Below, piece after piece: positions 43,765 through 52,701 of a stretch of DNA of 64,000 nt; the stretch's first letter is position 1, and each line of letters starts with the position of its first letter. Position numbers and translations under genes: made by a program. The notes below the pieces were generated by a model. That model was not told the origin of the DNA and did not search any database. It worked only from the letters and a program-made list of their open reading frames with translations. This DNA comes from Puia sp963703355 (GTDB taxonomy: Bacteria > Bacteroidota > Bacteroidia > Chitinophagales > Chitinophagaceae): assembly GCA_963703355.1 (NCBI GenBank), contig OY969813.1, positions 310,001-374,000 of the forward strand. Reading direction: 5' to 3'.

Positions 43765-44607
43765 TTATTTTGAACAGCAGGTGGGTTCACAACATGCTGC
43801 AATGGATTTCTCCGCATACACGGTAATACTGAAAATTCCGGTATCGGATTTTCTGAATTCCTGTATTTCTATTTCTGTCAAGTAAACACTGAGGATATCA
43901 TCAGGCACAGCTATCCCTTTTTCTTTTTGAATGGTAATATTTTTAAAACCATTGTTTTCAATGATATGCAGATACTCATTTTTCTGTATTGCCCCTGCTA
44001 CACATCCGGCATACATTTCAGCTGCATCTTTTATTTTATCCGGAAGACTTCCAACCAACACGATATCCGATATGCTGAAATGAGCTCCTGGTTTTAAGAC
44101 CCTCATTATTTCCTTAAAGACTCCGTCTTTGTTTGGCACCAGGTTTAATACGCAGTTGCTTACAATGACATCTGCAGTATTGGAACTGACCGGCATTTTT
44201 TCTATATCGCCTTTTCGAAATTCCACATTGTAGAAACGAAGTTTCTCTGCATTGGCCCTGGCTTTTTCAATCATCGCATCGGTGAAATCAATGCCGATTA
44301 CTTTTCCATATTCCCCCGATTCAGACCGTGCTATAAAACAATCGTTGCCCGCGCCTGATCCGAGATCTATTACTGTATCTCCTTTTTTTATTTTAGCGAA
44401 TTGTGTAGGCAGTCCGCAACCCAAACCCAAATCGGCATCCTTATTATAGCCTTTTAAATTCGTGTAATCGTCACTCATAATATTGTAAACTTCAGTTGTG
44501 CAACATCCCGATCCGCAACAGGACGACTCATTTGTCGCTTTGTCCTGCTCCGCGATTTCGCTGTATTTCTGTCGCACCATTTCTTTGACTTTGTCTTCTG
44601 TTTCCAT
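43765..44607 (-). CDS. arsM: Arsenite S-adenosylmethionine methyltransferase
   Basis: The 280-residue protein has the ArsM pattern: SCCGSGCC near the N terminus, GYNKDADLGLGCGLPT, the SAM motif IDLGSGAGNDCF, and the arsenic-binding cysteines in VIVSNCVLNL and MYAGCVAGA. It methylates arsenite to methylated, partly volatile species. The C terminus ends in a Cys-rich ACCEPTCCSK. It is transcribed with arsC upstream (36-base gap) and the aquaporin downstream. Confidence 0.92.
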   Translation of the reverse strand: METEDKVKEMVRQKYSEIAEQDKATNESSCCGSGCCTTEVYNIMSDDYTNLKGYNKDADLGLGCGLPTQFAKIKKGDTVIDLGSGAGNDCFIARSESGEYGKVIGIDFTDAMIEKARANAEKLRFYNVEFRKGDIEKMPVSSNTADVIVSNCVLNLVPNKDGVFKEIMRVLKPGAHFSISDIVLVGSLPDKIKDAAEMYAGCVAGAIQKNEYLHIIENNGFKNITIQKEKGIAVPDDILSVYLTEIEIQEFRKSDTGIFSITVYAEKSIAACCEPTCCSK

Positions 44608-44643
44608 TTTCTTAGTTTTTAAAATGAGTGATTAATTGAATAA

Positions 44644-45099
44644 TTAAATCCAGTAACTCTGTGCACCCGCTTCGTCAATAAAACCTTTGACAGATTTTTC
44701 TATTTCATCCCTGACTATTCGGGTATGTTGTAATATTTCTTGCGGAGTCCCTGTAAAAGATGAAGGATCTTCAAAAGACCAGCTGATTCTTTTTCCGGAT
44801 CCCGGGAATATGGGGCATTTTTCAGCACTCGCACCATCACAAACGGTAATGACTGCATCAAACGATCTGCCGTGCTTTAAAAGATCAAATACTCCCTGGG
44901 TCGTTTTTTGTGAAAGATCAATTCCGAGTTCCTGCATTACCTTAACTACGTTTTGATTCATTTTCCCCGGTTCCAGACCTGCACTTTCAGCTATCAAATT
45001 TCCAGCTCCGTATTTATTAAGAAATGCTTCCGCCATCTGGCTGCGCGCGGAGTTGTGAATGCATACAAACAGCACCTTATGCTCAATGGGAGACTTCAT
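44644..45099 (-). CDS. arsC: Arsenate reductase, thioredoxin-coupled (low-molecular-weight phosphatase fold)
   Basis: The 151-residue protein has the CX5R loop VCIHNSARS with C13, followed by two further cysteines in TVCDGASAEKCPIFPG, as in the Staphylococcus pI258-type ArsC. The enzyme reduces arsenate to arsenite using a Cys relay and thioredoxin. It sits between arsR and arsM with a separate operator-like palindrome in its leader, so it may be transcribed both from the arsR promoter and from its own. Confidence 0.93.
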   Translation of the reverse strand: MKSPIEHKVLFVCIHNSARSQMAEAFLNKYGAGNLIAESAGLEPGKMNQNVVKVMQELGIDLSQKTTQGVFDLLKHGRSFDAVITVCDGASAEKCPIFPGSGKRISWSFEDPSSFTGTPQEILQHTRIVRDEIEKSVKGFIDEAGAQSYWI

Positions 45100-45119
45100 A
45101 ATTTATATGATTTGTTTAA

Positions 45120-45132
45120 TGCAATATTGCGA
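45120..45132 (-). promoter_or_regulatory. Candidate ArsR operator upstream of arsC
   Basis: TGCAATATTGCGA is a near-palindrome centred on AATATT. It matches the palindrome directly upstream of arsR (45484-45497), which supports both as ArsR sites. It is located 20 bases before the arsC start codon. Confidence 0.6.
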
Positions 45133-45152
45133 TTGATATAGGCAAAAAAAGG

Positions 45153-45482
45153 TCAACAACACTTTTCATTGTTATCATAGCGAACAAAAAAGGCATCGAA
45201 TGTGGTTTTGTAATAATCCCAGACTTTGGAATCGATACAGTAACATACGCTGGTGCCGTCGATGGTTCCCTGAATAAGTCCTGCGTTTTTTAATTCCTTC
45301 AGGTGTTGGGAAATTGTAGGCTGAGCCAAGCCTAATTCATCAACCAGATCTCCACAAATACATGAGTTAATTTTTATGAGGTGTTGAATAATAGCAATTC
45401 GCGCCGGATGTGCGAGGGCTTTCATCATACCAGCCAGCTTGTTTTGGCGCTCTGTAAATATCTCCGATTTCGTCAAACCCAT
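45153..45482 (-). CDS. arsR: ArsR/SmtB-family metalloregulator
   Basis: The 109-residue protein is a winged-helix ArsR repressor: LAHPARIAIIQHL, then the metal-binding-type NSCICGDLVDELG (helix 3), then the recognition helix QPTISQHLKELKNAGLI. The C terminus ends in two adjacent cysteines (EKCC). Arsenite binding to such cysteines releases the repressor from DNA. It heads the minus-strand operon arsR-arsC-arsM-aquaporin and presumably controls it through the two matching palindromes. Confidence 0.93.
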   Translation of the reverse strand: MGLTKSEIFTERQNKLAGMMKALAHPARIAIIQHLIKINSCICGDLVDELGLAQPTISQHLKELKNAGLIQGTIDGTSVCYCIDSKVWDYYKTTFDAFFVRYDNNEKCC

Positions 45483-45483
45483 A

Positions 45484-45521
45484 TCGCAATATTACGATTA
45501 AGTTCACAAACAGCAAATTTA
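45484..45521 (-). promoter_or_regulatory. arsR promoter region with candidate ArsR operator
   Basis: TCGCAATATTACGA (45484-45497) is a near-palindrome with the same AATATT core as the site at 45120. On the minus strand TAAATTTG (45514-45521) fits the TAnnTTTG -7 element, so the palindrome covers the expected transcription start. The arsR ATG is two bases downstream of the palindrome. No clear -33 TTG is seen. Confidence 0.55.
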
Positions 45522-45754
45522 TTAAGTGGTTCTATCAGTTTTGGATCACATTTATTATGGTCTAAACCTGATCCGCTCAGGACCCGCTCAGGGGATGCTG
45601 AGGGGGTGCCGGGGGGTCTTGCCCGGAAACTCCTGACCGATTTCGGTGAGTACCATAAAAAATTCGGTATAAAACTGCCTTGATTATGGAATGGGTATAA
45701 AACTTGTGATATTTCCCTGGTCAAAAAATAGGTAAAACTTCTAAAAACCCAACT

Positions 45755-46390
45755 ATGGGAATACTGGTAAATGGAATCAATGGTGCAGTAATCGGGAAAG
45801 TAGGCCCGGCTGTGGGTTATATGTGGAAAAACAAAAATGTTATACGCAGTAAAGCCAGCAAAAGCAATAAGCCCCTTTCGCCACTGCAATTGCAGCAACG
45901 CGCGAGGTTTCGGTTAATGAATGAATTCCTGATTCCGGTAAAATCGCTTTTGAATATTACCTACGCCCACCTCGTTGTAAATATGACCGGATTCAACAAG
46001 GCTTTTTCATACAATGTAAAAAATGCGATCACAGCCAATGATCCTGCATTAACAATTGACTACAGCAGAGTGTTATTGGGAATAGGAGATTTGACAAATG
46101 TATCCTCTGCGAATGTTTCTCCTGGTACAGAGGGAACGCTAACATTCAAATGGGAAGATAACAGCGGTGAAGGATCTGCAAAATCCTCAGATCAGGTATT
46201 TGTTGCTGTAGTTAGCGAAAAAGGCTACGACTGGATATTCGGAATAAATCTTACCACAAGAAGTGCAGGAAGCTGTACGATTGAAGTAACGAGATTACGG
46301 GGGGGTGTGGTACAAACCTATATCGGATTTATCGCAGGTGATGGAAAAGACGTAACAGATACGTTGTACACCGGTGCAGTTCAGTTGTAA
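45755..46390 (+). CDS. DUF6266 family protein
   Basis: The 211-residue protein begins MGILVNGINGAVIGKVGPAVGYMWKN, then SKSNKPLSPLQLQQRARF, a pattern that identifies DUF6266, a family widespread in Bacteroidota. There is no signal peptide or membrane segment. The C-terminal half looks like a beta-sandwich (GTLTFKWEDNSGEG, SDQVFVAVVSEKG). Function is unknown. The 272-base space before it is shared with the divergent ars operon and holds a G/C-rich patch (about 45570-45640) that I cannot assign. Confidence 0.85.
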   Translation: MGILVNGINGAVIGKVGPAVGYMWKNKNVIRSKASKSNKPLSPLQLQQRARFRLMNEFLIPVKSLLNITYAHLVVNMTGFNKAFSYNVKNAITANDPALTIDYSRVLLGIGDLTNVSSANVSPGTEGTLTFKWEDNSGEGSAKSSDQVFVAVVSEKGYDWIFGINLTTRSAGSCTIEVTRLRGGVVQTYIGFIAGDGKDVTDTLYTGAVQL

Positions 46391-46397
46391 GCTGCCA

Positions 46398-47090
46398 TCA
46401 TTCCAGGTAATAATGTTTAACAGGATGAAGTGCTGCATCTAATTCATACACAAGCGGAACGCCTGTTGGTATGTCGAATTGTTCGATTTCTGCAGAACTC
46501 ATATTATCGATATATTTTACGATGCCCCTGAGTGTATTGCCATGAGCTGCAATAATGATTTTTCTTCCAATTGCAATTTGTGGCGCGATATGTACATTCC
46601 AATAGGGAAGCACGCGGTTTGTCAGCATTTCTTCCAGGCTTTCTCCGTAAGGAATCTGGATCGCAGTTAATGCTGCGTATTTCGGATCGCAGGTAACACA
46701 TCGTTTATCATCTTTATCCAGTAGTGGAGGCGCGGTTGAATATCCCCTGCGCCAGTTGTGCACCTGCTCTTCATTATACTGATTTACTGTTTCCGTTTTA
46801 TTCAGTCCCTCCAGGGCACCGTAATGTCGCTCGTTCAGCTCCCATGCTTTGACTTCAGGAATCCAAAGCAGATTCATTTCCTCGAGCGCAAAATGCAACG
46901 TTTTAATAGCTCTCTTCAAATAAGAAGTAAAACTTAAATCAAAATGAAAACCTGCTTTGGATAAAATGCTGCCTGACTGTTTTGCCTGTATTACACCTTT
47001 TTCACTGAGGTCAACATCCTGCCAGCCTGTGAATTTATTTAATCTGTTCCATTCACTTTCTCCGTGTCGCAGCAGCACCAGTTTGTGCAT
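46398..47090 (-). CDS. gpmA: 2,3-bisphosphoglycerate-dependent phosphoglycerate mutase
   Basis: The 230-residue protein has the phosphohistidine motif LLRHGESEWN with H9, FTGWQDVDLSEKG, ELNERHYGALEGLNK and the second histidine in AAHGNTLRG. It interconverts 2- and 3-phosphoglycerate in glycolysis and gluconeogenesis. It is slightly shorter than the 247-250 residues of enteric GpmA but all active-site residues are present. It is convergent with the DUF6266 gene with seven bases between stops. Confidence 0.93.
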   Translation of the reverse strand: MHKLVLLRHGESEWNRLNKFTGWQDVDLSEKGVIQAKQSGSILSKAGFHFDLSFTSYLKRAIKTLHFALEEMNLLWIPEVKAWELNERHYGALEGLNKTETVNQYNEEQVHNWRRGYSTAPPLLDKDDKRCVTCDPKYAALTAIQIPYGESLEEMLTNRVLPYWNVHIAPQIAIGRKIIIAAHGNTLRGIVKYIDNMSSAEIEQFDIPTGVPLVYELDAALHPVKHYYLE

Positions 47091-47119
47091 GTTTGTATTT
47101 TGATTTTGCCATCAGCACA

Positions 47120-47896
47120 TTAAAATCTGTAACCGATATGGATCGCATACCTGAACCCAAGCGCCCAAAAATTAGAAACGCCCGAATTGCCTACAGTCTG
47201 TCCATTCGATAAATCCTTCAGCAGTGGATATTTTTCTTTCAATGCGTCTATGATGGCCTGAATATGTTCATTGTAGTCACCGGAGGTGCTACCAAGTAGT
47301 TTCACGCTAAAATAGTAACTCGAAATAGCAGGGCCCACTACCACACAGTCTATCACAAATCTTTTCTTAATTACAAACTGGTAGCCTAGTTCTCCGCCGA
47401 TATTTAAAAAGTTCATAGATGTACTCAGGGTAAGGTTGTCGGAATTTGTGGAGTCATTACCATAACGCTGATTATTAAAATGATAATAACTTACAAACGG
47501 GGCCAGGTAAACACCATGCGGAGCAGGATCCTTGTTTTCTTTGGCGAGATAAAAACGATATTCTGATCCGATTACAAATCCACTTTTGGATTTGTTCCTA
47601 TTGAAGTCTAACGGACTATTTGCTATTACCGTCGGCATTGGAAATTCAATAATTCCTCCGAAAACCGTAATACTTCTTTTTGGAGAAAGTATCCTTTCAT
47701 AATTCAACTGCACACCACTCGAGTATAATATCCAGCTTGTGAGATTGAGCTTGATCGTATTCTTGTATTCTTTTTCGTGGTTAATCTTGGATGAATCCTG
47801 TTGCGCATACAGTTGCCCCGAAATAATAAGAATAGCTATTAAGCAGACAAACCGTGTTAAGTATCTCTGCAAACTTCTGTAATGAATTGTTTTCAT
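47120..47896 (-). CDS. Exported outer-membrane beta-barrel-like protein
   Basis: The 258-residue protein has a signal peptide (residues about 1-31 ending GQLYAQ). The rest shows barrel-like alternation (IKLNLTSWILYSSGVQLNYERIL, SITVFGGIIEF, VIGSEYRFYLA, VYLAPFVSYYHF) and ends in GFRYAIHIGYRF with a terminal Phe. It resembles DUF3575-type barrels. There is no operon partner except possibly gpmA, 29 bases downstream on the same strand. Confidence 0.75.
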   Translation of the reverse strand: MKTIHYRSLQRYLTRFVCLIAILIISGQLYAQQDSSKINHEKEYKNTIKLNLTSWILYSSGVQLNYERILSPKRSITVFGGIIEFPMPTVIANSPLDFNRNKSKSGFVIGSEYRFYLAKENKDPAPHGVYLAPFVSYYHFNNQRYGNDSTNSDNLTLSTSMNFLNIGGELGYQFVIKKRFVIDCVVVGPAISSYYFSVKLLGSTSGDYNEHIQAIIDALKEKYPLLKDLSNGQTVGNSGVSNFWALGFRYAIHIGYRF

Positions 47897-47935
47897 TGTA
47901 GGTTTTGGGTTAATGTTTTTTACTCATATTGTTAA

Positions 47936-50149
47936 TCATCTGCCTCTTGACGCAGGCGCAGATCGCTGCGGAGCCGATCGTTGCGTTGGAGCGGCCTGTC
48001 TCGACTGATTAAAATTATTGGTTCGCATATTTCCTCTGTCAAGTGTTTGCTGTTGCCTGTTCAGATTATTGATTTCCCCCTGGCGACCCGGATTTACATT
48101 CTGCCAACTGTTTCCATTTCTCTGCTGCCAGTTGTTGCCGTCTTTCTGAAATACATTTCCCTGCCGGTCGGTTATTACTCCGGTACCTGGCTGCGTGGAT
48201 GGTAAACGATTAGTCGGGCCTCCCGTGGATGGTCCTGTTGAAGGCAAGGTAGAGGGCCGTCCATTTGGATTTCCATTCGCCGGAAGCGTGGATGGGCGAC
48301 CGTTAGGATTACCGTTCGCAGGTAATGTGGACGGTCTGCCACTGGGATTTCCTGGTCTCGTTACAGGCATCGTGGATGGCCTGCCATTTGGATAACCCGG
48401 TCTTGGCGCTGGCAGCTGGGTAGGCGGTGGACGATATCCCGGTCTCGGATAATAAGGCGGATGATAGTGTGGCGGATAACCCGGATGATGATAATAGGGC
48501 GGCCGATACATTGGTGGTCCCCAATATCCTCCATAATATCCACCGTGATAAACACTGTAGTGAAACCATCCTGCACTATAATGAAATCCTACACTCCAGC
48601 CATAATATGGATTGTAACGCATGCTGAATCCGTAAGTAACTGGTCTCGGATAATAATAGGGTCCATACCATGGATTATAATAATATCCCGTACCATAAAA
48701 TATGGTTCCGCCATATACATAACATCCTACGTATCCAGGCGTATAACCAACATACACATACTGCGGTGTTGTTTCATATACGTACACATATTTTACATTG
48801 TACACCGGAACGGTAGCAGGAATTTTGTCAACGTCACCGGGCCTTGTAGTGGAAACAGTCCAGGGACCCTTTGCTGTTGTCGCTTCAAACCAAACTCCGT
48901 TTTCAACACAGTAATATTTATTTCCGGATAACAAAACGGTTGACGTCGTATTAACGGCATATTGCAAACTGGTTCCGTCGATAGCGAGAAATTTTGGATC
49001 CCCGTCATATTTTACGGTTGCCGTAGCTGTTTTTCTATCTACTTTTTTAGTCTGCGGAATCTGTGCATCCATCACCGCATCCTGCGCCTGGTCGGTTCCT
49101 GCCACACTTGCCAGCACATCGTCTTTAGGTGATCCCACCGGTATTTTCGCAAAATCAGCGGGCAATTTATCTGATGCAACATATGTCCAGGGCCCTTTCA
49201 AATTTGCCGAAGTGTACCATCTGCCGGACAACAATACATAGTACAACTGATCGGTAATATTCATGAAGACGTCGTTGTTTGTATTCGTCATATATAACAA
49301 CGAGGTTTCACTGACGGGAGAAAAATCTGCTTCTCCATTCGACTGAATCAGCTCCGCAGGTTCCTTGCTTACAATAATTTCAGGTATTGAAAGGGCGGCG
49401 CTGTCTTCGGCCGCTTTTGACATATCTTTTTTGTCATTTTCTTTGATGGCTTTGTTCAGTTTTTCAAGACCGGAAGGAATGGACTTTGTGTATTTCCATG
49501 GTCCGTCGATATTTTTTGCTGAATACCATTTATCGGATCCATACAGATATAATACGTCTTTTAATTTGGCGATGGTGAAAGCAGTATTTAATACCATTTC
49601 AACTCCCATCTCTTTATTCTCTTTGAGTTTCGGCTCACCATCGATCAAAACCAGTGTGGATGGCTTACTGGCGTAGATTATTTTGGGTGGGGCAGTGGAA
49701 AGATTTTCAGACGATGTAACACCGGTACTGTCGCCCGCTTCAATGGATGCTTCCAGTTGGTCAAGTGAAATCGTTTGCTTCCATGTTGGAATTTCTTTTT
49801 CCAGCAGCGCTGACAGTTTTGCAACCTCCGAGGCATTGGAGTCCCCGGCAAATTTTACATCATTTACTTTTACTTTTTCAATTACGGCGGTGCGGTTTGC
49901 GCGGTTTGTCTGAACAAAAGCATTCATCCAAAGCGCTCCAAAAACGGGATCGGTTTTCCCTTTCTCCAGTATGGAAATAGCACTTCTTGCTTCGAAAGTA
50001 ATGCCGTTATATTTTTCTATTAACGGTTGATAAATCTTAATGACATTGCCGTTGTCGATAATGGACCTGGGCCAGGTGGGATTAACCTGTGCAAAGGTAT
50101 TGCTGCCGGAAAAGATCAGCAGGATGGCCGGTAAAAGAATTTTTCGCAT
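47936..50149 (-). CDS. Exported repeat protein with Tyr/His/Pro-rich tail
   Basis: The product is about 737 residues from the start at 50149, which gives a normal signal peptide (RKILLPAILLIFSGSNTFAQ); a longer frame reaches 50200. Residues about 165-460 contain three similar modules, each with a VLYLYGSDKWYSAKNIDGPW-like segment (YYVLLSGRWYTSANLKGPW, YYCVENGVWFEATTAKGPW). A strongly Tyr/Gly-rich stretch and a Pro/His-rich stretch follow, then tandem 13-residue repeats of the type NPNGRPSTLPANG, and a Gln/Asn/Arg-rich end. No enzymatic motif is visible. The protein is probably surface-located and may bind carbohydrate; that is only suggested by the repeated aromatic W-Y modules. Confidence 0.72.
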   Translation of the reverse strand: MRKILLPAILLIFSGSNTFAQVNPTWPRSIIDNGNVIKIYQPLIEKYNGITFEARSAISILEKGKTDPVFGALWMNAFVQTNRANRTAVIEKVKVNDVKFAGDSNASEVAKLSALLEKEIPTWKQTISLDQLEASIEAGDSTGVTSSENLSTAPPKIIYASKPSTLVLIDGEPKLKENKEMGVEMVLNTAFTIAKLKDVLYLYGSDKWYSAKNIDGPWKYTKSIPSGLEKLNKAIKENDKKDMSKAAEDSAALSIPEIIVSKEPAELIQSNGEADFSPVSETSLLYMTNTNNDVFMNITDQLYYVLLSGRWYTSANLKGPWTYVASDKLPADFAKIPVGSPKDDVLASVAGTDQAQDAVMDAQIPQTKKVDRKTATATVKYDGDPKFLAIDGTSLQYAVNTTSTVLLSGNKYYCVENGVWFEATTAKGPWTVSTTRPGDVDKIPATVPVYNVKYVYVYETTPQYVYVGYTPGYVGCYVYGGTIFYGTGYYYNPWYGPYYYPRPVTYGFSMRYNPYYGWSVGFHYSAGWFHYSVYHGGYYGGYWGPPMYRPPYYHHPGYPPHYHPPYYPRPGYRPPPTQLPAPRPGYPNGRPSTMPVTRPGNPSGRPSTLPANGNPNGRPSTLPANGNPNGRPSTLPSTGPSTGGPTNRLPSTQPGTGVITDRQGNVFQKDGNNWQQRNGNSWQNVNPGRQGEINNLNRQQQTLDRGNMRTNNFNQSRQAAPTQRSAPQRSAPASRGR

Positions 50150-50329
50150 AAATACAGATCTGTTAAACATAAAATTAAGACCTATTAATCTGTTAATCAA
50201 GAAATTGATAATGCATTTAACGGATAAACGATCGGGTTTAATGAATTGAATGTAATTTTAGTGAATATTTGATCTTATCTAATTTAAAGCATCGTCCGCT
50301 TTTCCCATACCAACCTTAACAATAACAAA

Positions 50330-51007
50330 ATGAAAAAAGCTATTATTTTTTGTGGTTTATTTATCGCTATTGCACAAACCGTTACAGCGCAGGCAAACAA
50401 CAAAACGAATTTAAGTCTGCAGGTTGCCAACGCTGCCGCAGCGAACCGGCAACAGCTTGCGGGTTATGTCTGGACACGAACGATCCAGGTGTTTTCGGGT
50501 GGTGTATTAAAAACCACCATTGTAAGTTCCATGTCGGTAGGCGTTGATGGTAAAACGGTGGCCACTGCCGTTTCCAACACACCTGCAGAGCCACTTCCAG
50601 GCGGCATCCGGGGGGATATTGCCAAGAAGAAAATGGCTGAAATGAAAACTTATGTGGATGATGCCGTACAGGTCAGTGCCGGATATATTTATATGTCGAA
50701 AGGAAAAATGGTAGATTATTTCGATAATGGCAGTATTTCACAATCAGGCAGCACCATCACGATCAATGGCAGCAACGTGAACAAACCCAATGACCAGGAG
50801 ACTATGAACGTTGCAACGGGTACCCTGGCATACATCAGTCTGAGTTTTAAATCTACGCTTACTAACGGGGATGCCATTGTTGGAAATTGCAACTACAAAA
50901 CATTCAGCAACGGACTCACGGCTTTTAACAACGGTGAGCTGGATCTGCCAGCCAAGAATATGAAGCTGATGATTTCGAATACGAATTATGCCAAGAAATT
51001 GCAGTAA
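50330..51007 (+). CDS. Exported protein of unknown function
   Basis: The 225-residue protein has a signal peptide (KKAIIFCGLFIAIAQTVTAQ). The mature part is beta-rich (YVWTRTIQVFSGGVLKTTIVSSMSVGVDGK) with a helix (IAKKKMAEMKTYVDDAVQ). It looks like a small soluble or lipocalin-like periplasmic protein. I do not recognise the family. A rho-independent terminator follows the stop. Confidence 0.65.
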   Translation: MKKAIIFCGLFIAIAQTVTAQANNKTNLSLQVANAAAANRQQLAGYVWTRTIQVFSGGVLKTTIVSSMSVGVDGKTVATAVSNTPAEPLPGGIRGDIAKKKMAEMKTYVDDAVQVSAGYIYMSKGKMVDYFDNGSISQSGSTITINGSNVNKPNDQETMNVATGTLAYISLSFKSTLTNGDAIVGNCNYKTFSNGLTAFNNGELDLPAKNMKLMISNTNYAKKLQ

Positions 51008-51022
51008 AAATTTTATATCTGG

Positions 51023-51052
51023 AAAGCCCTGGCATGGACGGGGCTTTTTTAT
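51023..51052. terminator. Rho-independent terminator between convergent genes
   Basis: AAAGCCC (51023-51029) pairs with GGGCTTT (51041-51047), followed by a T run on the plus strand; the reverse strand also has an A-rich flank. It ends the gene at 50330 and overlaps the last codon of the convergent DUF2490 gene. Confidence 0.75.
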
Positions 51053-51795
51053 TTATCCAGTAGGGATTCCCTATATCGTTTGGATTTGAAGTAGAAATCA
51101 AGTTGAATGCCTATGGCATTTAATGGCTGTACATATTGTTTATTCTGAAACTGATGCATGTAATAGGTCTCAAAATCCATCCACTTTAATACTTTGACTT
51201 CGGCGCCGATGGCAATTCTCAACCTGCTCTGGGTGTTATCGTTCCAGTAATAAAAATATTCCGACCAGGCGTAGGCATCGAAAGTCAGATAATCGGTTTT
51301 GAGATTTCTTACGAATTTTAATCTGGGCCTGTAAATGGGCTGATAATCCCCATTCACCCATCGCCAGTCGATCCGGTTTCTGGTAATCAGTACAAAATCT
51401 GCAGGCAGGTGAAAATTATTATCCATTTCCGTTTCATAAATATTTATCGTCTTTTTTTTGTCGTCGGCGGGGGGAGTTGAATAAGAATATCCCATTCTAA
51501 ACCAGACAAAATAACCTCTGGCTGTATCACTTAGTTCGGTATCATTTCTACCTTTTCGCAACCAGGGCAGAGCGAAATAATCAATATAAAGACCTGCTGT
51601 TCCATCGGTATAAGAGGAGTTTGATTTTGTACCAGATATAAGGGAATACAATCTGAATTTTTGATTGATCCGGTAATAGGCTTCTAATTCCGGCCAGATT
51701 TGCTTAGGAACACTACTCGAATCCTGAGCTATCAGCTTACAACAGTCGCCAAGTAATAAAAGCAGTAACAGCAGTTTCAAAATCGTTGTCCTCAT
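51049..51795 (-). CDS. DUF2490 outer-membrane protein
   Basis: The 248-residue protein has a signal peptide (ILKLLLLLLLLGDCCKLIAQ) and a DUF2490 barrel: QIWPELEAYYRINQKFRLYS, VWFRMGYSYS, NRIDWRW (the conserved R-x-D-x-R-W core), RPRLKFVRNLK, YAWSEYFYYW and GIQLDFYFK. Family members are outer-membrane barrels of unknown role. A TAAATTTG element on the minus strand at 51894-51901 is about 100 bases upstream and may be its promoter. Confidence 0.85.
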   Translation of the reverse strand: MRTTILKLLLLLLLLGDCCKLIAQDSSSVPKQIWPELEAYYRINQKFRLYSLISGTKSNSSYTDGTAGLYIDYFALPWLRKGRNDTELSDTARGYFVWFRMGYSYSTPPADDKKKTINIYETEMDNNFHLPADFVLITRNRIDWRWVNGDYQPIYRPRLKFVRNLKTDYLTFDAYAWSEYFYYWNDNTQSRLRIAIGAEVKVLKWMDFETYYMHQFQNKQYVQPLNAIGIQLDFYFKSKRYRESLLDK

Positions 51796-52047
51796 TCTTT
51801 TTTTCGTTTAACGGTTAAATTAAATATCCGACTGCTTCCTATTGAATTGAATCTGGTCCTATATTCGTTAAACGGGTTACCCACGGTTAAAGCCAAATTT
51901 AATCAGATTATCATGGCAGCGTATATAAATCAACGGCTTATTTCCCATTTTTCGACGTATGTTTTACAGTTAAACATTTGGCGGGTTCACCGGGATTGAT
52001 TTAGGTTACTTAACTTTAGTTGGTTACTTCTCTAAAAAACTACTATT

Positions 52048-52602
52048 ATGAAAAAAGCGTTTTATTTGTCAGCAGCCATTTTAAGTTCATTGGTATTGTT
52101 TACGTCGTGCGGACCACAACTTACTGTAACCAGTGATTATGATCATACTGCGAGTTTCGGTCAGTTCCATACTTTTAAAATTGTAAAACTCGAACAACAG
52201 TATCAGGCACTCAGTCAGTTTAATCAGACCCGTGTAATCAATGCGGTGAATGCACAAATGATCGCCAAAGGATTTACGCCTTCAGAAACGCCCGATTTGC
52301 TTGTAAACATTACCAGCATTCTTAAGAACCAGAAAGAAATCGTTGCCAATTCTTACGGATATGGCGGTGGCTATCGTCCTTATGCGTGGGGTGGTGGAAA
52401 TATGTCAACCACTGTGAATGTGCAGAATTATACTGCGGGTTCTTTGATCATCGAAGTTGCCAATGCTTCCACGCAAAAATTATTGTGGGAAGGAATCGGA
52501 AACCAGGATATCGACGCACCTTCTAGCAATCCTGAACAAGCTATCAATTCAGCAGTTACAAAAATCATGGCCAGTTTTCCTCCGGGCATGGGTTCTAAAT
52601 AA
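52048..52602 (+). CDS. DUF4136 lipoprotein
   Basis: The 184-residue protein has an SPII signal with lipobox LFTSC (C22). The rest is DUF4136: VTSDYDHTASFGQFHTFKIV, then INAVNAQMIAKGFTPSETPDLLVNITS, and GSLIIEVANASTQKLLWEG. Members are outer-membrane-anchored lipoproteins of unknown function. A stretch of Tyr/Gly-rich sequence (YGYGGGYRPYAWGGGN) lies in the middle. A strong terminator follows. Confidence 0.9.
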   Translation: MKKAFYLSAAILSSLVLFTSCGPQLTVTSDYDHTASFGQFHTFKIVKLEQQYQALSQFNQTRVINAVNAQMIAKGFTPSETPDLLVNITSILKNQKEIVANSYGYGGGYRPYAWGGGNMSTTVNVQNYTAGSLIIEVANASTQKLLWEGIGNQDIDAPSSNPEQAINSAVTKIMASFPPGMGSK

Positions 52603-52631
52603 TATGGGTCACGTAGGTTCTTAAAAAAAGT

Positions 52632-52660
52632 AAAGGGGAGTAAACTCCCCTTTTTCTTTT
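52632..52660 (+). terminator. Rho-independent terminator after the DUF4136 gene
   Basis: AAAGGGGAG (52632-52640) pairs with CTCCCCTTT after a loop of four bases, followed by a T run. The stem is GC-rich and the A-rich flank may allow use in both directions. Confidence 0.85.
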
Positions 52661-52701
52661 GTATGATAATCGTATCAGCTGTGATGATGTACCCGATTTT
52701 T

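Noticed and set aside
45570..45640. G/C-rich patch between arsR and the DUF6266 gene
   Set aside because: It contains short ccgctcagg-like repeats but no coherent fold, motif or reading frame that I can support.
48461..48931. Open frame of 156 codons antisense to the Tyr/Pro-rich gene
   Set aside because: It is the complement of a low-complexity coding region, with Ile/Thr/Ser-rich nonsense composition, while the minus-strand frame has a signal peptide and repeat modules.
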